Source of the DNA: Symbiodinium natans
Taxonomy: Eukaryota > Sar > Dinophyceae > Suessiales > Symbiodiniaceae
Assembly (NCBI GenBank): GCA_905221605.1
Contig: CAJNDS010000491.1
Coordinates: forward strand, 62,001 to 126,000
Direction: 5' to 3'
Length of the DNA stretch: 64,000 bases
The stretch's first letter is position 1, and the number at the start of each line of letters is the position of its first letter. Under the pieces are notes generated by a model. That model had not been told where the DNA came from, ran no database searches, and saw only the letters and a list, made by a program, of their open reading frames with translations. Shown here piece by piece: positions 42,437 through 51,689 of this stretch. A program made the position numbers and the translations under genes.

Positions 42437-43405
42437 TCAAGTGTTGCTGGTCAGGTGCACATTTAGCAGGTCAGCTGTCGATGCCCAAGCCGCAGAATCG
42501 CGGCGCAAATGCTCGAAGTGCCCTTCCCCGGGGATCAGCTTGTAAATGCACTTGTCCGACGCACCCCGTCTGCTGAAAACTGATTGAAAAGCTGTGCTTT
42601 GCGCTGGCGGGACTATGTCATCATTCTGACCGTGAACGAGTGCAAAAACCGGTGCATCGGAACCACTGAGCCGGGCAGCAGGCACCCTTGACAGAAGTGC
42701 TGTCGGGTCCGCCCCCAAGTATCGTGTATCTGCATCAGCTGCTGGACCTGCCACAACATCCAGCACTGCACCGTTGGAAGCAGCTAGCATGCGGGAAGTG
42801 GTGGATTCTGGCGGCGAGCCAATGAAGTCACGCACCGCACTTCTTCCAAGGTTCGCTTCGTAAGCTCCCTTCAGATCGAGTACTCCGGCTTGTGAAACAG
42901 CAATCCGTGGTCTGATCTTACCGGAGACGCCAAAGTCAGAGTGGTCCAGAAGGCCCTGGATTGCCAGCCAGGTCGCCAAGTGGCCGCCTGCAGAGTGGCC
43001 CACGATTCCTAGGGGCAAATCGGGGCGAACTCCTAGCGAGGCGGCATCATCGGTGGTGAGCCAGTTCCAAGCAGATGCCATGTCCTCCAGAGTTTCGGGA
43101 TAGCCGCCCCCTGAGCCAACAGACCGATAGTCTACGTTCCACACACAGAGGCCACTGGCGAGCAAATCGTCCGAGATGTCGATCATCAAGCTACGGTCAA
43201 AGCCTGCCCTCCAGAAGCCACCATGGACAAGCATCACGATGCCCTTGCACTTGTCCTTGTCTGGTTTGACGAAATCACCAACTTGTTGCCTGCCCTTGCC
43301 GTACTGAGCTGTGTGGACAGTGAAGTCCTGGCTCCAGCTGGCAAACAGCAACGACGCACAGATGCAAAGTAATCGAGCCAGTCTGCTCTCAACATGGCGA
43401 GCCAT
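42437..43405 (-). CDS. Secreted alpha/beta hydrolase (esterase / arylformamidase-like), intronless
   Basis: An uninterrupted 322-codon gene, ATG at 43405, TGA at 42437. A signal peptide (RLARLLCICASLLFASWS) comes first. The core is an alpha/beta hydrolase: HGGFWR (oxyanion hole, about residue 64), DYRSVGSGGGYPE, GHSAGGHLA (nucleophile Ser), HGQNDDIVP (acid Asp) and GEGHFEH (His). HGGFW with GHSAGG is characteristic of arylformamidase/BD-FAE-type esterases; the exact substrate cannot be read. Length is normal. It differs from its neighbours in having no introns, which may indicate a retrocopy or transfer from bacteria. An upstream in-frame stretch (to 43534) runs into the CATA microsatellite and is not part of the protein. 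The signal peptide suggests the secretory pathway or an organelle. Confidence 0.93.
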   Translation of the reverse strand: MARHVESRLARLLCICASLLFASWSQDFTVHTAQYGKGRQQVGDFVKPDKDKCKGIVMLVHGGFWRAGFDRSLMIDISDDLLASGLCVWNVDYRSVGSGGGYPETLEDMASAWNWLTTDDAASLGVRPDLPLGIVGHSAGGHLATWLAIQGLLDHSDFGVSGKIRPRIAVSQAGVLDLKGAYEANLGRSAVRDFIGSPPESTTSRMLAASNGAVLDVVAGPAADADTRYLGADPTALLSRVPAARLSGSDAPVFALVHGQNDDIVPPAQSTAFQSVFSRRGASDKCIYKLIPGEGHFEHLRRDSAAWASTADLLNVHLTSNT

Positions 43406-43487
43406 GGCCAGACAATTCTTTGGGCGATGACTCTGCGGAAGCCGAGGCATTCGGTGAAAAAAGCCGCTTACAGCATGCATGAAGCAA

Positions 43488-43543
43488 TATACATACATAC
43501 ATACATACATACATACATACATACATACATACATACATACATA
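43488..43543. repeat. CATA tetranucleotide microsatellite
   Basis: About 12 tandem CATA units immediately upstream of the hydrolase gene. Confidence 0.95.
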
Positions 43544-43923
43544 GAATATTCAAATCTAATAATATAATATGACATATCGCCTGCAACTATATCTTATAAA
43601 TTTTATGTTCATTGCCAGAGAAGTAAGGCTGTCGAACAATGAAAACCCCAGCCTGGCGAACTGCCTCGTGCAAAGCCTCAGATCACTCAGGCTCCTCTTC
43701 GCTTCGCTGCGGTATAGATATACATACACACACACATATATATATATATATTTTTATTTATTTATTTATGTGTGTATTTTTATATATGATATCTGCATAT
43801 ACAGATATATACTGCATTCTGGATACGCCAGTCTCTTGAGTCTCTGACGTGATCACGAGGACAGGCATGCCGGCGCCTTGGCCGACAGCTTGGGCTGGAA
43901 AGGGGGAAGGAGGGAGGCACATC
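43544..43923. other. AT-rich interval with microsatellite
   Basis: AT-rich DNA including TATATATTTTTATTTA-type repeats at about 43715-43815. No coding content. Confidence 0.5.
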
Positions 43924-43944
43924 CCTAAACCCTAAACCCTAAGG
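43924..43944 (+). repeat. Interstitial telomere-like repeat (CCCTAAA)3
   Basis: Three perfect CCCTAAA-type units on the plus strand. Paired with the oppositely oriented array at 45268-45318. Confidence 0.92.
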
Positions 43945-44177
43945 GTCTCCGATTCATTGCGCATGTGGGGGGGTTGCCCACCGTGATTGTCCATCAATGG
44001 GAGGACCTTCAAGTAATCTGAGGCCTGAGCTGCAATGCTACCCGTAGGAGCTCTGCCGACCTTAAGGTTACAATAGGCTGGACCGGTCCAGGATACATGG
44101 TCCCTGACTTCCTGCAATTCCACAGCTCTGTGCAGCTTTTGCACGGCAGCGGCGGAGTGCCGTGGTTGCCGAACCAT
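43932..44177 (-). CDS. ORF or exon whose stop lies in the telomere-like repeat
   Basis: ATG at 44177: MVRQPRHSAAAVQKLHRAVE, DHVSWTGPAYCNLKVGRAPT, AAQASDYLKVLPLMDNHGG. Composition is good for 81 codons. Its last codons and TAG stop are read from the (TTTAGGG)n array, which suggests truncation at the repeat. No family recognised. Confidence 0.45.
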   Translation of the reverse strand: MVRQPRHSAAAVQKLHRAVELQEVRDHVSWTGPAYCNLKVGRAPTGSIAAQASDYLKVLPLMDNHGGQPPHMRNESETLRV

Positions 44178-44455
44178 GTCTACAAGTCAAGATAGGCACC
44201 GCCAACTCAACGAACAAGTATGATCAACCTGCCCGGCGACATGCGAGTTTGTTCCTTCCACTCCTACAACCATGGGCTCCGATTTGAGTGTAGAGAACAC
44301 CCTTGCCACATCCCTCGAGCCGGACTCAAGGAACAGCAAAATAAGCCTACAGGGCCATGCTAAACACCAGCTTACTGAAAGCTAGGGCATCTCTCCGAAA
44401 TACCACCCTTTCCAGGAACCCCTGAACCACACCCCACCACGCCGCTGTTGGACGA

Positions 44456-44905
44456 TCAGGCCCCCAACTGCTCTTCCAAAGCAACCCGTACGTCGTCCTG
44501 AAACTCCTGGCAGTCAAGACTTGGCATTGCTGTGCCATCTGCACTAAAGTCGCAACAGGCATGAGCATGAGCGAAGCATAGCGGCATAGCATACCTGACA
44601 GTACAATGCCTTCGCAGCTGCACTTGGTTGAGACAATGCTGAGACGTTGTTGAGGCCGTGTTGTGGCTTTGGTCCTTGCTTCTTTGTCTCGAACATGGCC
44701 TCAAAGGAGTTCGAATGTCAACGATTCTGGAAGGCCTGAGCCATGTCAAGGTTGTCAAGGTTGCCAAGACATCGATTCCCGTGGACATGCTCTTGACAAG
44801 GAGTTCTTGATTCTCAGCTGCCAAGGTACGTCGAGATGACTTTGGATGGTGTCTTACCTGGCACGGGCGCACGTCTTTCATCAGAACCGGGGCAACATCG
44901 CATGG
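44456..44905 (-). CDS. Exon group of an unidentified protein
   Basis: One minus frame is open from the TA microsatellite to a stop at 44456. Convincing pieces: CDVAPVLMKDVRPCQ; RRTLAAENQELLVKSMSTGI then DVLATLTTL; and, after a TTTAGTGCAG acceptor, PSLDCQEFQDDVRVALEEQL. Poorer stretches between them are probably introns. Helical, acidic, function unknown. Confidence 0.45.
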   Translation of the reverse strand, partial: PCDVAPVLMKDVRPCQVRHHPKSSRRTLAAENQELLVKSMSTGIDVLATLTTLTWLRPSRIVDIRTPLRPCSRQRSKDQSHNTASTTSQHCLNQVQLRRHCTVRYAMPLCFAHAHACCDFSADGTAMPSLDCQEFQDDVRVALEEQLGA

Positions 44906-44924
44906 AATACAGTGTATATGCATA

Positions 44925-45142
44925 ATATGTATTATATATTCTATGTATGTGTGATTATATAATATATATATATATATATACATACATACATACACACACA
45001 TATATATACATATATATGTATATATACATATATACATATATACATATATACATATATACATATATACATATATACATATATACATATATACATATATACA
45101 TATATACATCTAATATATATATATATACATATATATATATAT
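44925..45142. repeat. TA/CA microsatellite (TATACATA)n
   Basis: About 215 bp of alternating TATACATA. Tyr/Ile-rich ORFs through it are artefacts. Confidence 0.95.
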
Positions 45143-45165
45143 GTAGATATTGACATGGAATCGTA

Positions 45166-45258
45166 CCTCCTGATCCAGGGGTGGAGAAGAGCATGGCGGC
45201 TGGGCTGCCTCTCTGCTGCCTCAGCCGCCGGCATCTCAAAAACTACGCCCCTACTCAT
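45166..45258 (-). CDS. Short exon resembling the end of a kinase domain
   Basis: From ATG 45258 the frame reads [20 protein letters not shown] then [11 protein letters not shown], with a GTACGA donor. RxPSxxALLHPWI resembles subdomain XI of Ser/Thr kinases. No other kinase exon was found, so it may be a stranded fragment. It lies directly beside the telomere-like array. Confidence 0.35.
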
Positions 45259-45267
45259 TCTACTGAA

Positions 45268-45318
45268 GGTTTAGGGTTTAGGGTTTAGGGTTTGGGGTTT
45301 GGGGTTTGGGGTTTAGGG
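45268..45318 (+). repeat. Interstitial telomere-like repeat with TTTGGGG variants
   Basis: On the plus strand: three TTTAGGG units, three TTTGGGG units, then TTTAGGG. Orientation is opposite to the array at 43924-43944. Confidence 0.93.
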
Positions 45319-45481
45319 TGAGTCTACCGAGAACATCAGACAAGCCTTTTGGCTCTGCTGGCCCTTGAAACATCCAAAGTTGACTGCCCGATTGGCAAGC
45401 CGAGGGCAAAAAAACGCCCTCTATCTCTCAACGTTATCAACCACAGCAGGCATCTTACCCGCAGTCTATGTGAAACAGTGC

Positions 45482-45700
45482 TCAGGTCCCCGCAGCCGGA
45501 GCATCCGGAGCGTTCAGGGTCTGTAGCTCTAGGTATTGCCGCAATCGCGTGCCGATGCGCTTCTTGACTTCGGCTTGCAGCATGTTGGCCACCTTCTCAA
45601 ACTGTCCAGGATCACCAAAGGCGCTTTCGGAGTCCTGCTCGGCCTGCGAGAGTTCCCAATTAAACAAGCCAAAGAGGCCATACATAACAGACTCTTTATT

Positions 45701-45735
<35 letters not shown>

Positions 45736-47124
45736 ATATATGTATATATATATATGCATGTATCAAATTCAACAAAAAGCACATGTAAACATCCCAACGT
45801 CATCCACCATCCCTCCAGTGAAAGCGACATGTGCCCTGCCTGATCCCAGGCTTCGCCGTCCGCCACTTGGGGGAAGCCGAAGGCATTGACGCGAGTGCTG
45901 AAGTGTCGTAGGTTTGATAGGGACCTTCGTCGTCCGGGTGATTCGTTCACATAGACAAGATTAACTGCCCAATCATGCTTGCGAAGGGCGAGGGCCTGCT
46001 ACTTGTCTGCGGTCGATCGGGATCTATCGATCTCGGTGTGCCAATTCCCCTGTGAAATTCCTGGCCTCTGTGCAACGTGTAGCCGGTTGAAGACCTCTTG
46101 CCTTGAGTTCTCGTGGGTGAGCCGGAGGTGCAGCTGCCGCATGGACGCTGCCTGCCCACCGGCACAACGCTTGGAATGTGTGGCCATTACATGTGACATG
46201 AACATGTCTGAACCTGAATCTTAGATTGCTAAGCTATGAGTGGATGGCAAAATCTGTCGACTGCGCCTCGTGAACGCTGGCCATGCAACCCTGATACTGC
46301 TGCTCCACCTCCACAACCAGATCGGACAGCTCCTTCAGGCAGATTCTACAAGTACAACCTTATCACGACGCGCGAGTGGATAATGAATCTCTCGGAAGAT
46401 CTCGTGATGTCCATCAGCGACGCTTTCAGATGCAAGTTAGGGGGCCTCTCCTGGCGTGCTCTTCGCGCTTGTGAGCGCATTTTTCGGAGATGCCGCTGAA
46501 GCTGAGACACGCTGCTCTCCATTCGATCAAGTTGCTGTCCTCAGAGAGTGCGAATCGAGTGCGACGGGATGAGAGCCCCCAGCAAGAAGACTGGGCTTGC
46601 TTACCATAGTAATATAGTATTGTATAGTATTATAAAGCATTATATAGTATTATATAGTATTATATAGTATTATCTAGTATTATATAGTATTTTAAAGTAT
46701 TATATAGTATTACATAGTATTATATAGTATTATATAGAATTATATAGTATTGTATAGAATTATAGTATTTTATAGTATTATATAGTCTTATATAGTAATA
46801 AAAGTATCATATATTATTATATAGTAGTATATAGTTTTATCATAGCGTTATATAGTATGATATAGTATTATATAATATAACATATTATCATAGTACTATA
46901 TAGTATTTTATAGTATTATTGTAGTAGTATATAGCATTATACAGTATTATATAGTATTCGCACTTTTATGCTTGGCCCGGCTCACCTTGCTCTGTACCGA
47001 GCATCGGCCCTTCTCGATCTGGCGTTCCATGCTGCCCATGGACGACTCCGCGACTTGGATGCCTTGGGCCATGAGAAGCAATCCACTGAAACTGTTGCTA
47101 ACCTCGGCCCAAAGCTCTTTAAAG
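45482..47124 (-). CDS. Coiled-coil protein, six exons with preserved frame
   Basis: Exons: 47124-46986 (after TTTCAAG; FKELWAEVSNSFSGLLLMAQ, MGSMERQIEKGRCSVQSK; GT donor), 46534-46446 (QLDRMESSVSQLQRHLRKMR, QARRARQER; GC donor), 46345 to about 46262 (ICLKELSDLVVEVEQQYQGC), 46151-46077 (AASMRQLHLRLTHENSRQEV), 45924-45840 (SLSNLRHFSTRVNAFGFPQV, ADGEAWDQ; GC donor) and 45643-45482 (AEQDSESAFGDPGQFEKVAN, MLQAEVKKRIGTRLRQYLEL, stop). Frame continuity was checked across the 46446/46345 and 45840/45643 junctions. Predicted to be largely helical coiled coil; role unknown. The first intron contains the decamer satellite. The ATG is upstream and unresolved. Confidence 0.72.
45697..45758. repeat. TA/TG microsatellite
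   Basis: TATATA followed by GTGTGT and TATATA, in the last intron of the coiled-coil gene. Confidence 0.9.
46612..46962. repeat. Decamer satellite (TATAGTATTA)n
   Basis: About 35 imperfect copies of a 10-bp unit over 350 bp, with point changes and occasional single-base indels, in an intron of the coiled-coil gene. Confidence 0.92.
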
Positions 47125-47346
47125 CTTGAAATCTTGGTAGGTCGACTTCGACGTGAAATGGGTGGTGCGTGCATAGTTGCAGGGCCCTACGAAACAAAGG
47201 AGGACCTTGGAGCCTCCTACAGAAGAACCCTACGTTCAGTCCAAGGAAGCAGCCTGCTTGGAAGCCCTTCTGACTCAGCAAGTAAGGTTAGTAAGGTGGT
47301 CGATGGGGATTATAAGCGGGCTTCTGGGGGATACTAAGTAGACTTA

Positions 47347-47610
47347 CTATGTTAAAAGAACTTCCAGGTACTGCGGACAGCCTGGCGCTGAACACGCATT
47401 TTGCAGCAAAGGCCGAGCTTGTAGCCGAGTGATGCACGCAAGTGGGAAGCGAAGTTGGTGCAACTGGAACGAACTCAAAGCAGGATCCGGCATCTGCCGT
47501 GTTTTTTTGCCTCCCGCACATACTTTCTGATGTTCATCCGCAGTCTCAAGCAGAAAAGCGATATAACACACTGCGAATCGAAGTGAGTCAAAACGAACCT
47601 TGGAAGGACT
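47347..47610 (-). CDS. Terminal exon of an unidentified protein
   Basis: The minus frame reads AFLLETADEHQKVCAGGKKT, FQLHQLRFPLACITRLQARP and CPQYLEVLLT and ends with TAA at 47347. The upstream boundary is not fixed. Codon bias is moderate. Confidence 0.4.
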   Translation of the reverse strand, partial: SPSKVRFDSLRFAVCYIAFLLETADEHQKVCAGGKKTRQMPDPALSSFQLHQLRFPLACITRLQARPLLQNACSAPGCPQYLEVLLT

Positions 47611-47619
47611 ATTCCAGCC

Positions 47620-48110
47620 ACTAGCTGCAGCTGGACACTCCCGGCAGTCACAACCAAGCTTACAACCGCAACATCTAGAAACCACGCGGTCACATGCGGT
47701 CACCCCTCTTTGAGTCGGCATTTGCTCTATCGCCCCACAGTGCTCCAGCATCGCAACCCCATCCGGTCTGACACATGTTTCTTCATGCCAGCTGGCATCA
47801 TAAGGAACACAACAGTTCATGTGCAAGCAGGTGGCTTGACTTCATTAGAAGGGCAAGTTAGTTGTTCCGAAGCCGTCGAACCTACCGTCCTTACGTGGCA
47901 CATTTAGGCTGTCCCTCACGACCCTTGTCCAAGCACAAGGCATACAAGCAACCTGCCCGTGCCACAACAGGTTCAAGCCAAAGCGGCACTGCTTCTGCAT
48001 GTGGTCCACCTGGCAGTTGCCAGCTGCAATTCCACAAGCCATGAGGACATAACATATTCTACCAGGGAAGGGCATGGGCTACAATGTGGGCTACGGAGTA
48101 CAGTTACCCC
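47620..48110. other. Interval downstream of the channel gene
   Basis: No exon recognised; it could hold the unseen last exon of the channel gene. Confidence 0.3.
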
Positions 48111-48112
48111 AC

Positions 48113-50243
48113 CTGCAGGAGCTCGGCCACCTCCGCCGGGCTGATCATCCGGAGGATCCCGAAAAGCAGCTCTGAGACCGTGAGGGCTCCGTGGCTCACC
48201 TTCCAGCTTGGCATCAGCTTGGCTGTGCTTCACCCTTGTGTGCTGCCAGCTGCTACCTGTCGTGCCCTCTCTCTGCACCGCTTCCCTGAAACTCCCCTTC
48301 CGGGAGAGAACTCCTGAAGCCTGAGCTGCACCATGCAAACCTCCACCAATCCCAGCGGAGCCTCGTACAAGTGATCATACAGCTGAAGGATTTCCTCCGC
48401 AGTGATCTTCAAAACCTTGAGGCTGGGCTTCAGTTCCCCAAGTGCGTCCGCAAGCCTTGCCCGGCTCTGCATCAGCCATTCACCCCATGCTTCCCTGGAC
48501 GCTCCCAAGCCGCACGCAGCACGCTCCAAGGATTCCTCGAGCCGCGACAGGCCCAAAAGCCTTCTCCTCATGTCCTTGTTGCCCTGAGTCTGCTGATAAT
48601 CCGCGATCCCTCTTCCGGCAAGCTCGTGAAAAATGATGATGGCTCCATTGGCTGTCAGGAACAGAACGCCCAAGAGAGTCACTACAAAAAGAGCTGCCAG
48701 AAGCGTGGCTGTCTGGGTGCCTGCCTGCTCAAGGGGCTCCGTGATGCGATCCCAATCCATGGCATGGCAGGCAAGATAGAACTGGGTCAGGACGGCCGAT
48801 CCGAAGTGATTGAACTGCACCACGGGAAAGGTAGTGCTGCTGAAGACGAGGTACCAAACCGCCGCAAACAAGCACCAAATGCAGCAAAGCAAGAAGAACA
48901 AGAAAAATGGAAGCAGGCCCCCGAAGCAAGCTGTGACCGCGCTCGCTGATTCAGGCATGTTCAGCGACTGCAAGCCCCTAAGAAAGCGGAGAAGATGTAG
49001 GGTCAGTAAGGTGAACTGGCCTTGCCCAAACTGGTCCGAGATTGATGGAAGCAGCGCTTCTGCGATACTGGCCAGTAGCAGGAGAATGTCAAGCACTACA
49101 TAACCCGATTGCCAGAAATAACGGTTTGGGGCAGCACCGATGCGAACAAGTAGCTCGAGGACAAAGAAGACCATGTAACTTTCTGAGACGGTGTACCAAA
49201 ACTCAGGAGACCCGTCATTGTTAGCCACCCGCACCAGCGCGATGCAGTGCAGCAGAAGGAAAGCCCAGCAAAAGATGCCGAAGAACACCGAATTCTCGAG
49301 TCGAGCACAAACCTCGTGTTGAGTCCCTATTTGTGTACGCGCCATTCGAACACATGGATAGGCTTGGAAAAATGTTGCCAAATGCAGCCGGCGCCTTGTA
49401 GCAACAAGCCTGTGTTTGGGGACACCTCTGGAAGAATCCTTAGGGCCCACAGAGTGTGAAATTTGGAGCCTGCTGCAAGAAGTAAATGCCTTGTGCTATT
49501 GGAATCTACAAGCGTTGCGACCGGCACCGCTATCAAGGCAAGACAGAGCCCCGCGTAACAGCATCTACAATCTAGCACGTCATCCCCAACGCTGTATGAG
49601 CTCGTCCCAATTCAGGCAAGAATCCGCCACGCTGTCCACCTTCTAGAATGCCTGTCAAATTGCGCCTTACATTGCTCCTTCTGGTCGGAAACTCCTGCGA
49701 GTCATCGTGGTCAAGATGCGCTTTGATGACCTGGCCCAAGAACTGCTCAAAGCTTGCTTCATCTGTATGCACGTTCTTGGAGAGTCCCTTGGAAGCTGTC
49801 GGGGAAAACAACATATCCTCCGTGTACTCGCTCACGCCGCTGGCGAGGGTCACCGCAGAAGAAGCCAGGGCTCCACCCAACTCGCCTCCTACTCTGCCTA
49901 CATTCACTGCTGTCTGTGCTGCCGAAGTCGCCAAGGCTCCACCCAACTCGCCTGCTTCTCTTCCCACATTGACCGCTTTCTGTGCGGCAGAAGCACCCAA
50001 CTCGCCTGCTTCTCGTCCTACATGTGCTAGGGCTTCGCCCAACTCGTTTATGTGAGTCATGAGGCTCCGACGTCTTCCTGTCGGCGAAATAGGGGTCTCA
50101 CTCTGCACCTCGTCCTTAGCCTCACTCTCCTCCTCCCTTGTAGGGCCCTCAGACTGCATTGGGGAATCCTGCACAGTTGTAGCCCGCTCTGATGCCTCCG
50201 ATGTGTTGGAAGCACCGCCATGAGCCCCATTTTTCAGGTCCAT
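48113..50243 (-). CDS. Voltage-gated-like cation channel, single six-helix domain
   Basis: Three exons with matching phases. Exon 50243-49652 starts MDLKNGAHGGASNTSE, is acidic and disordered, and holds three near repeats (VGREAGELGASAAQKAVN; VGREAGELGGALATSAAQTA; VGRVGGELGGALASSA). It ends RRNLTG at a GC donor. Exon 49362-48341 holds the channel: S1 FFGIFCWAFLLLHCIALV, S2 YMVFFVLELLVRIGA, S3 YVVLDILLLLASIAEALL, S4 LLTLHLLRFLRGLQSL, S5 LLPFFLFFLLCCIWCLFAAV, pore FGSAVLTQFYLACHAMDWDR, S6 LLAALFVVTLLGVLFLTANG, then helices. Exon 48199-48113 reads VSHGALTVSELLFGILRMIS, EF-hand-like. S4 has only two arginines, so voltage sensing may be weak. The pore resembles one repeat of Ca/Na channels, and four subunits would be needed. 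Ion selectivity is unknown and more C-terminal exons are likely. Confidence 0.87.
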
Positions 50244-50256
50244 AGCGCCTCTGAAG

Positions 50257-50266
50257 CCTAAACCCT
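50257..50266 (+). repeat. Single telomere-like unit
   Basis: CCTAAACCCTAG just upstream of the channel start codon; only about 1.5 units, possibly chance. Confidence 0.4.
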
Positions 50267-50409
50267 AGTGGCATATGCGTGGATTTATGTGGAGATGCAC
50301 AGTTGGGCCACACATGGCCACCGAGAGACGTTCACATGCTCAGCCACGGCATGAGGCTACAGTGCATTTGCGCCACTATAATTACAAGGGCGTTGCCGTC
50401 CAGTCACTT

Positions 50410-50803
50410 CGATATGCGCTGGGATTCTCACGAGGGCCCCATGCCCAGCGTTCCTCCTGCAACGGCAGCCAGCTTGACTTTCAATGGTACACCAGTGAGC
50501 ACCATCATCAGTCAAATGATTTTAAAGTTCCCTACAGATTGCACTTGAGGATCATGGTCACCTGCCAACGAACACTTCATTTGAACAATCGCCTCCTGCA
50601 CGCATGAAGCCGGTTGTGAGATATGTGACATCCATGAGCCTCGTGGCAAAGGAGAGCTGCATTGGCCCAACACCTCACGAGCTGGATGCAGCGTTGATTG
50701 AACACTCCGCACATGCTCCTGACCCATTTCATACGTGCCATTTTTCTCCATCCATCCCACCGCCAGCGCAAGCGTTGGAAGCCAGTGCTGGAACTTGCAT
50801 ATT
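50410..50803 (-). CDS. Exons of an unidentified protein
   Basis: After CTGTGAGCAG at 50804 the frame reads ICKFQHWLPTLALAVGWMEK, QEHVRSVQSTLHPAREVLGQ and ASCVQEAIVQMKCSLAGDHD to a stop at 50512. A following piece near 50480-50420 reads VPLKVKLAAVAGGTLGMGP and ends at a GTGAGA donor. Strong composition; family unknown. Confidence 0.5.
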
Positions 50804-50909
50804 CTGCTCACAGAGACAGTTGAGACCCGTTCCGGCGCAGGAGAAGACCTCGCAGGGTCAACTGCTGATAGCCACAAGCTTAAGTCTACGAGAGTTCCGC
50901 GGGCCAATC

Positions 50910-51400
50910 CTTTGCACTAAAGAAAAAAGTCAGCGCAACTGAGACACCACAAGTGTTTGTTGCATTTTGTTGCTTTAACTGTTGCGACTGTCGTCGTGCG
51001 TCTCATCCAGCCACTCTTGTTTCGTTTACTTGCGGCCCTTCCGTGTTGTCTTGTATGTAAAGACAACGAGGCCCAGCATTCCCAAACAACTAAGAACTTT
51101 GCAGACTGACTGCTTCTCTCGATATAGTTCGGTTCTCAAATGGAATGTCAATCGAAATAACTAAACTATACTAAACTACATGAGCCCTGCATATCATAGA
51201 AGTGTAGTCAGAGATGCGTTCCTGCTTAGATGAACTACGCTCTACAGCAGCAGCTCGCAGCGCAGTAAGGCTTAATAGATGGTGCGAAAAGGAAACCCTG
51301 TAAGGCTACACCATTCCATGCCGTCCCATGCATCTCCAGAAAACAAAAATTTGTGACCCAACGCTACTAAGATTGGAATCTCAGGTTTTTGACGAGGATG
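50910..51400. other. Interval with no supported gene
   Basis: AT-richer DNA with repeated CTAAACTA motifs near 51160-51178. No exon. Confidence 0.35.
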
Positions 51401-51405
51401 GTCCC

Positions 51406-51678
51406 TCAATGTCCAAGGTCCCCGAAATTGCCCAACATCTTTGAGGATGATCCCTCAACCATATAGGCAGAGATTTGGCAGTGCGCGGGACTTTCTATTA
51501 TTCTAGAACGCCCCCGAAAGGTTGCGATGCTCTGACGCCCGGTGACCAGCAGGGGGAAGGGGGCACGTGTACCATCAAAGAGCATCATCAGTACATGACC
51601 CCCATTCTGTAAAGGCAGCGATATGCTGTATTCTTCGGCGCGTAGCAGATGAAACGTGGAAGGATGCTTCACCAACAT
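51406..51678 (-). CDS. Terminal exon of an unidentified protein
   Basis: The minus frame reads STFHLLRAEEYSISLPLQNG, HVLMMLFDGTRAPFPLLVTG and QISAYMVEGSSSKMLGNFGD to a stop at 51406. Beta-rich composition; upstream boundary not fixed. Confidence 0.45.
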   Translation of the reverse strand: MLVKHPSTFHLLRAEEYSISLPLQNGGHVLMMLFDGTRAPFPLLVTGRQSIATFRGRSRIIESPAHCQISAYMVEGSSSKMLGNFGDLGH

Positions 51679-51689
51679 GTGGCCCTCAA

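Noticed and set aside
44947-45239. Tyr/Ile/Met-rich ORFs on both strands
   Set aside because: They are translations of the TATACATA microsatellite.
47265-47348. A possible further family A element (AGTAAGG ... CTTACT with GGGGATTATAAGC)
   Set aside because: Inverted ends are short, the core does not align well and no flanking duplication is visible.
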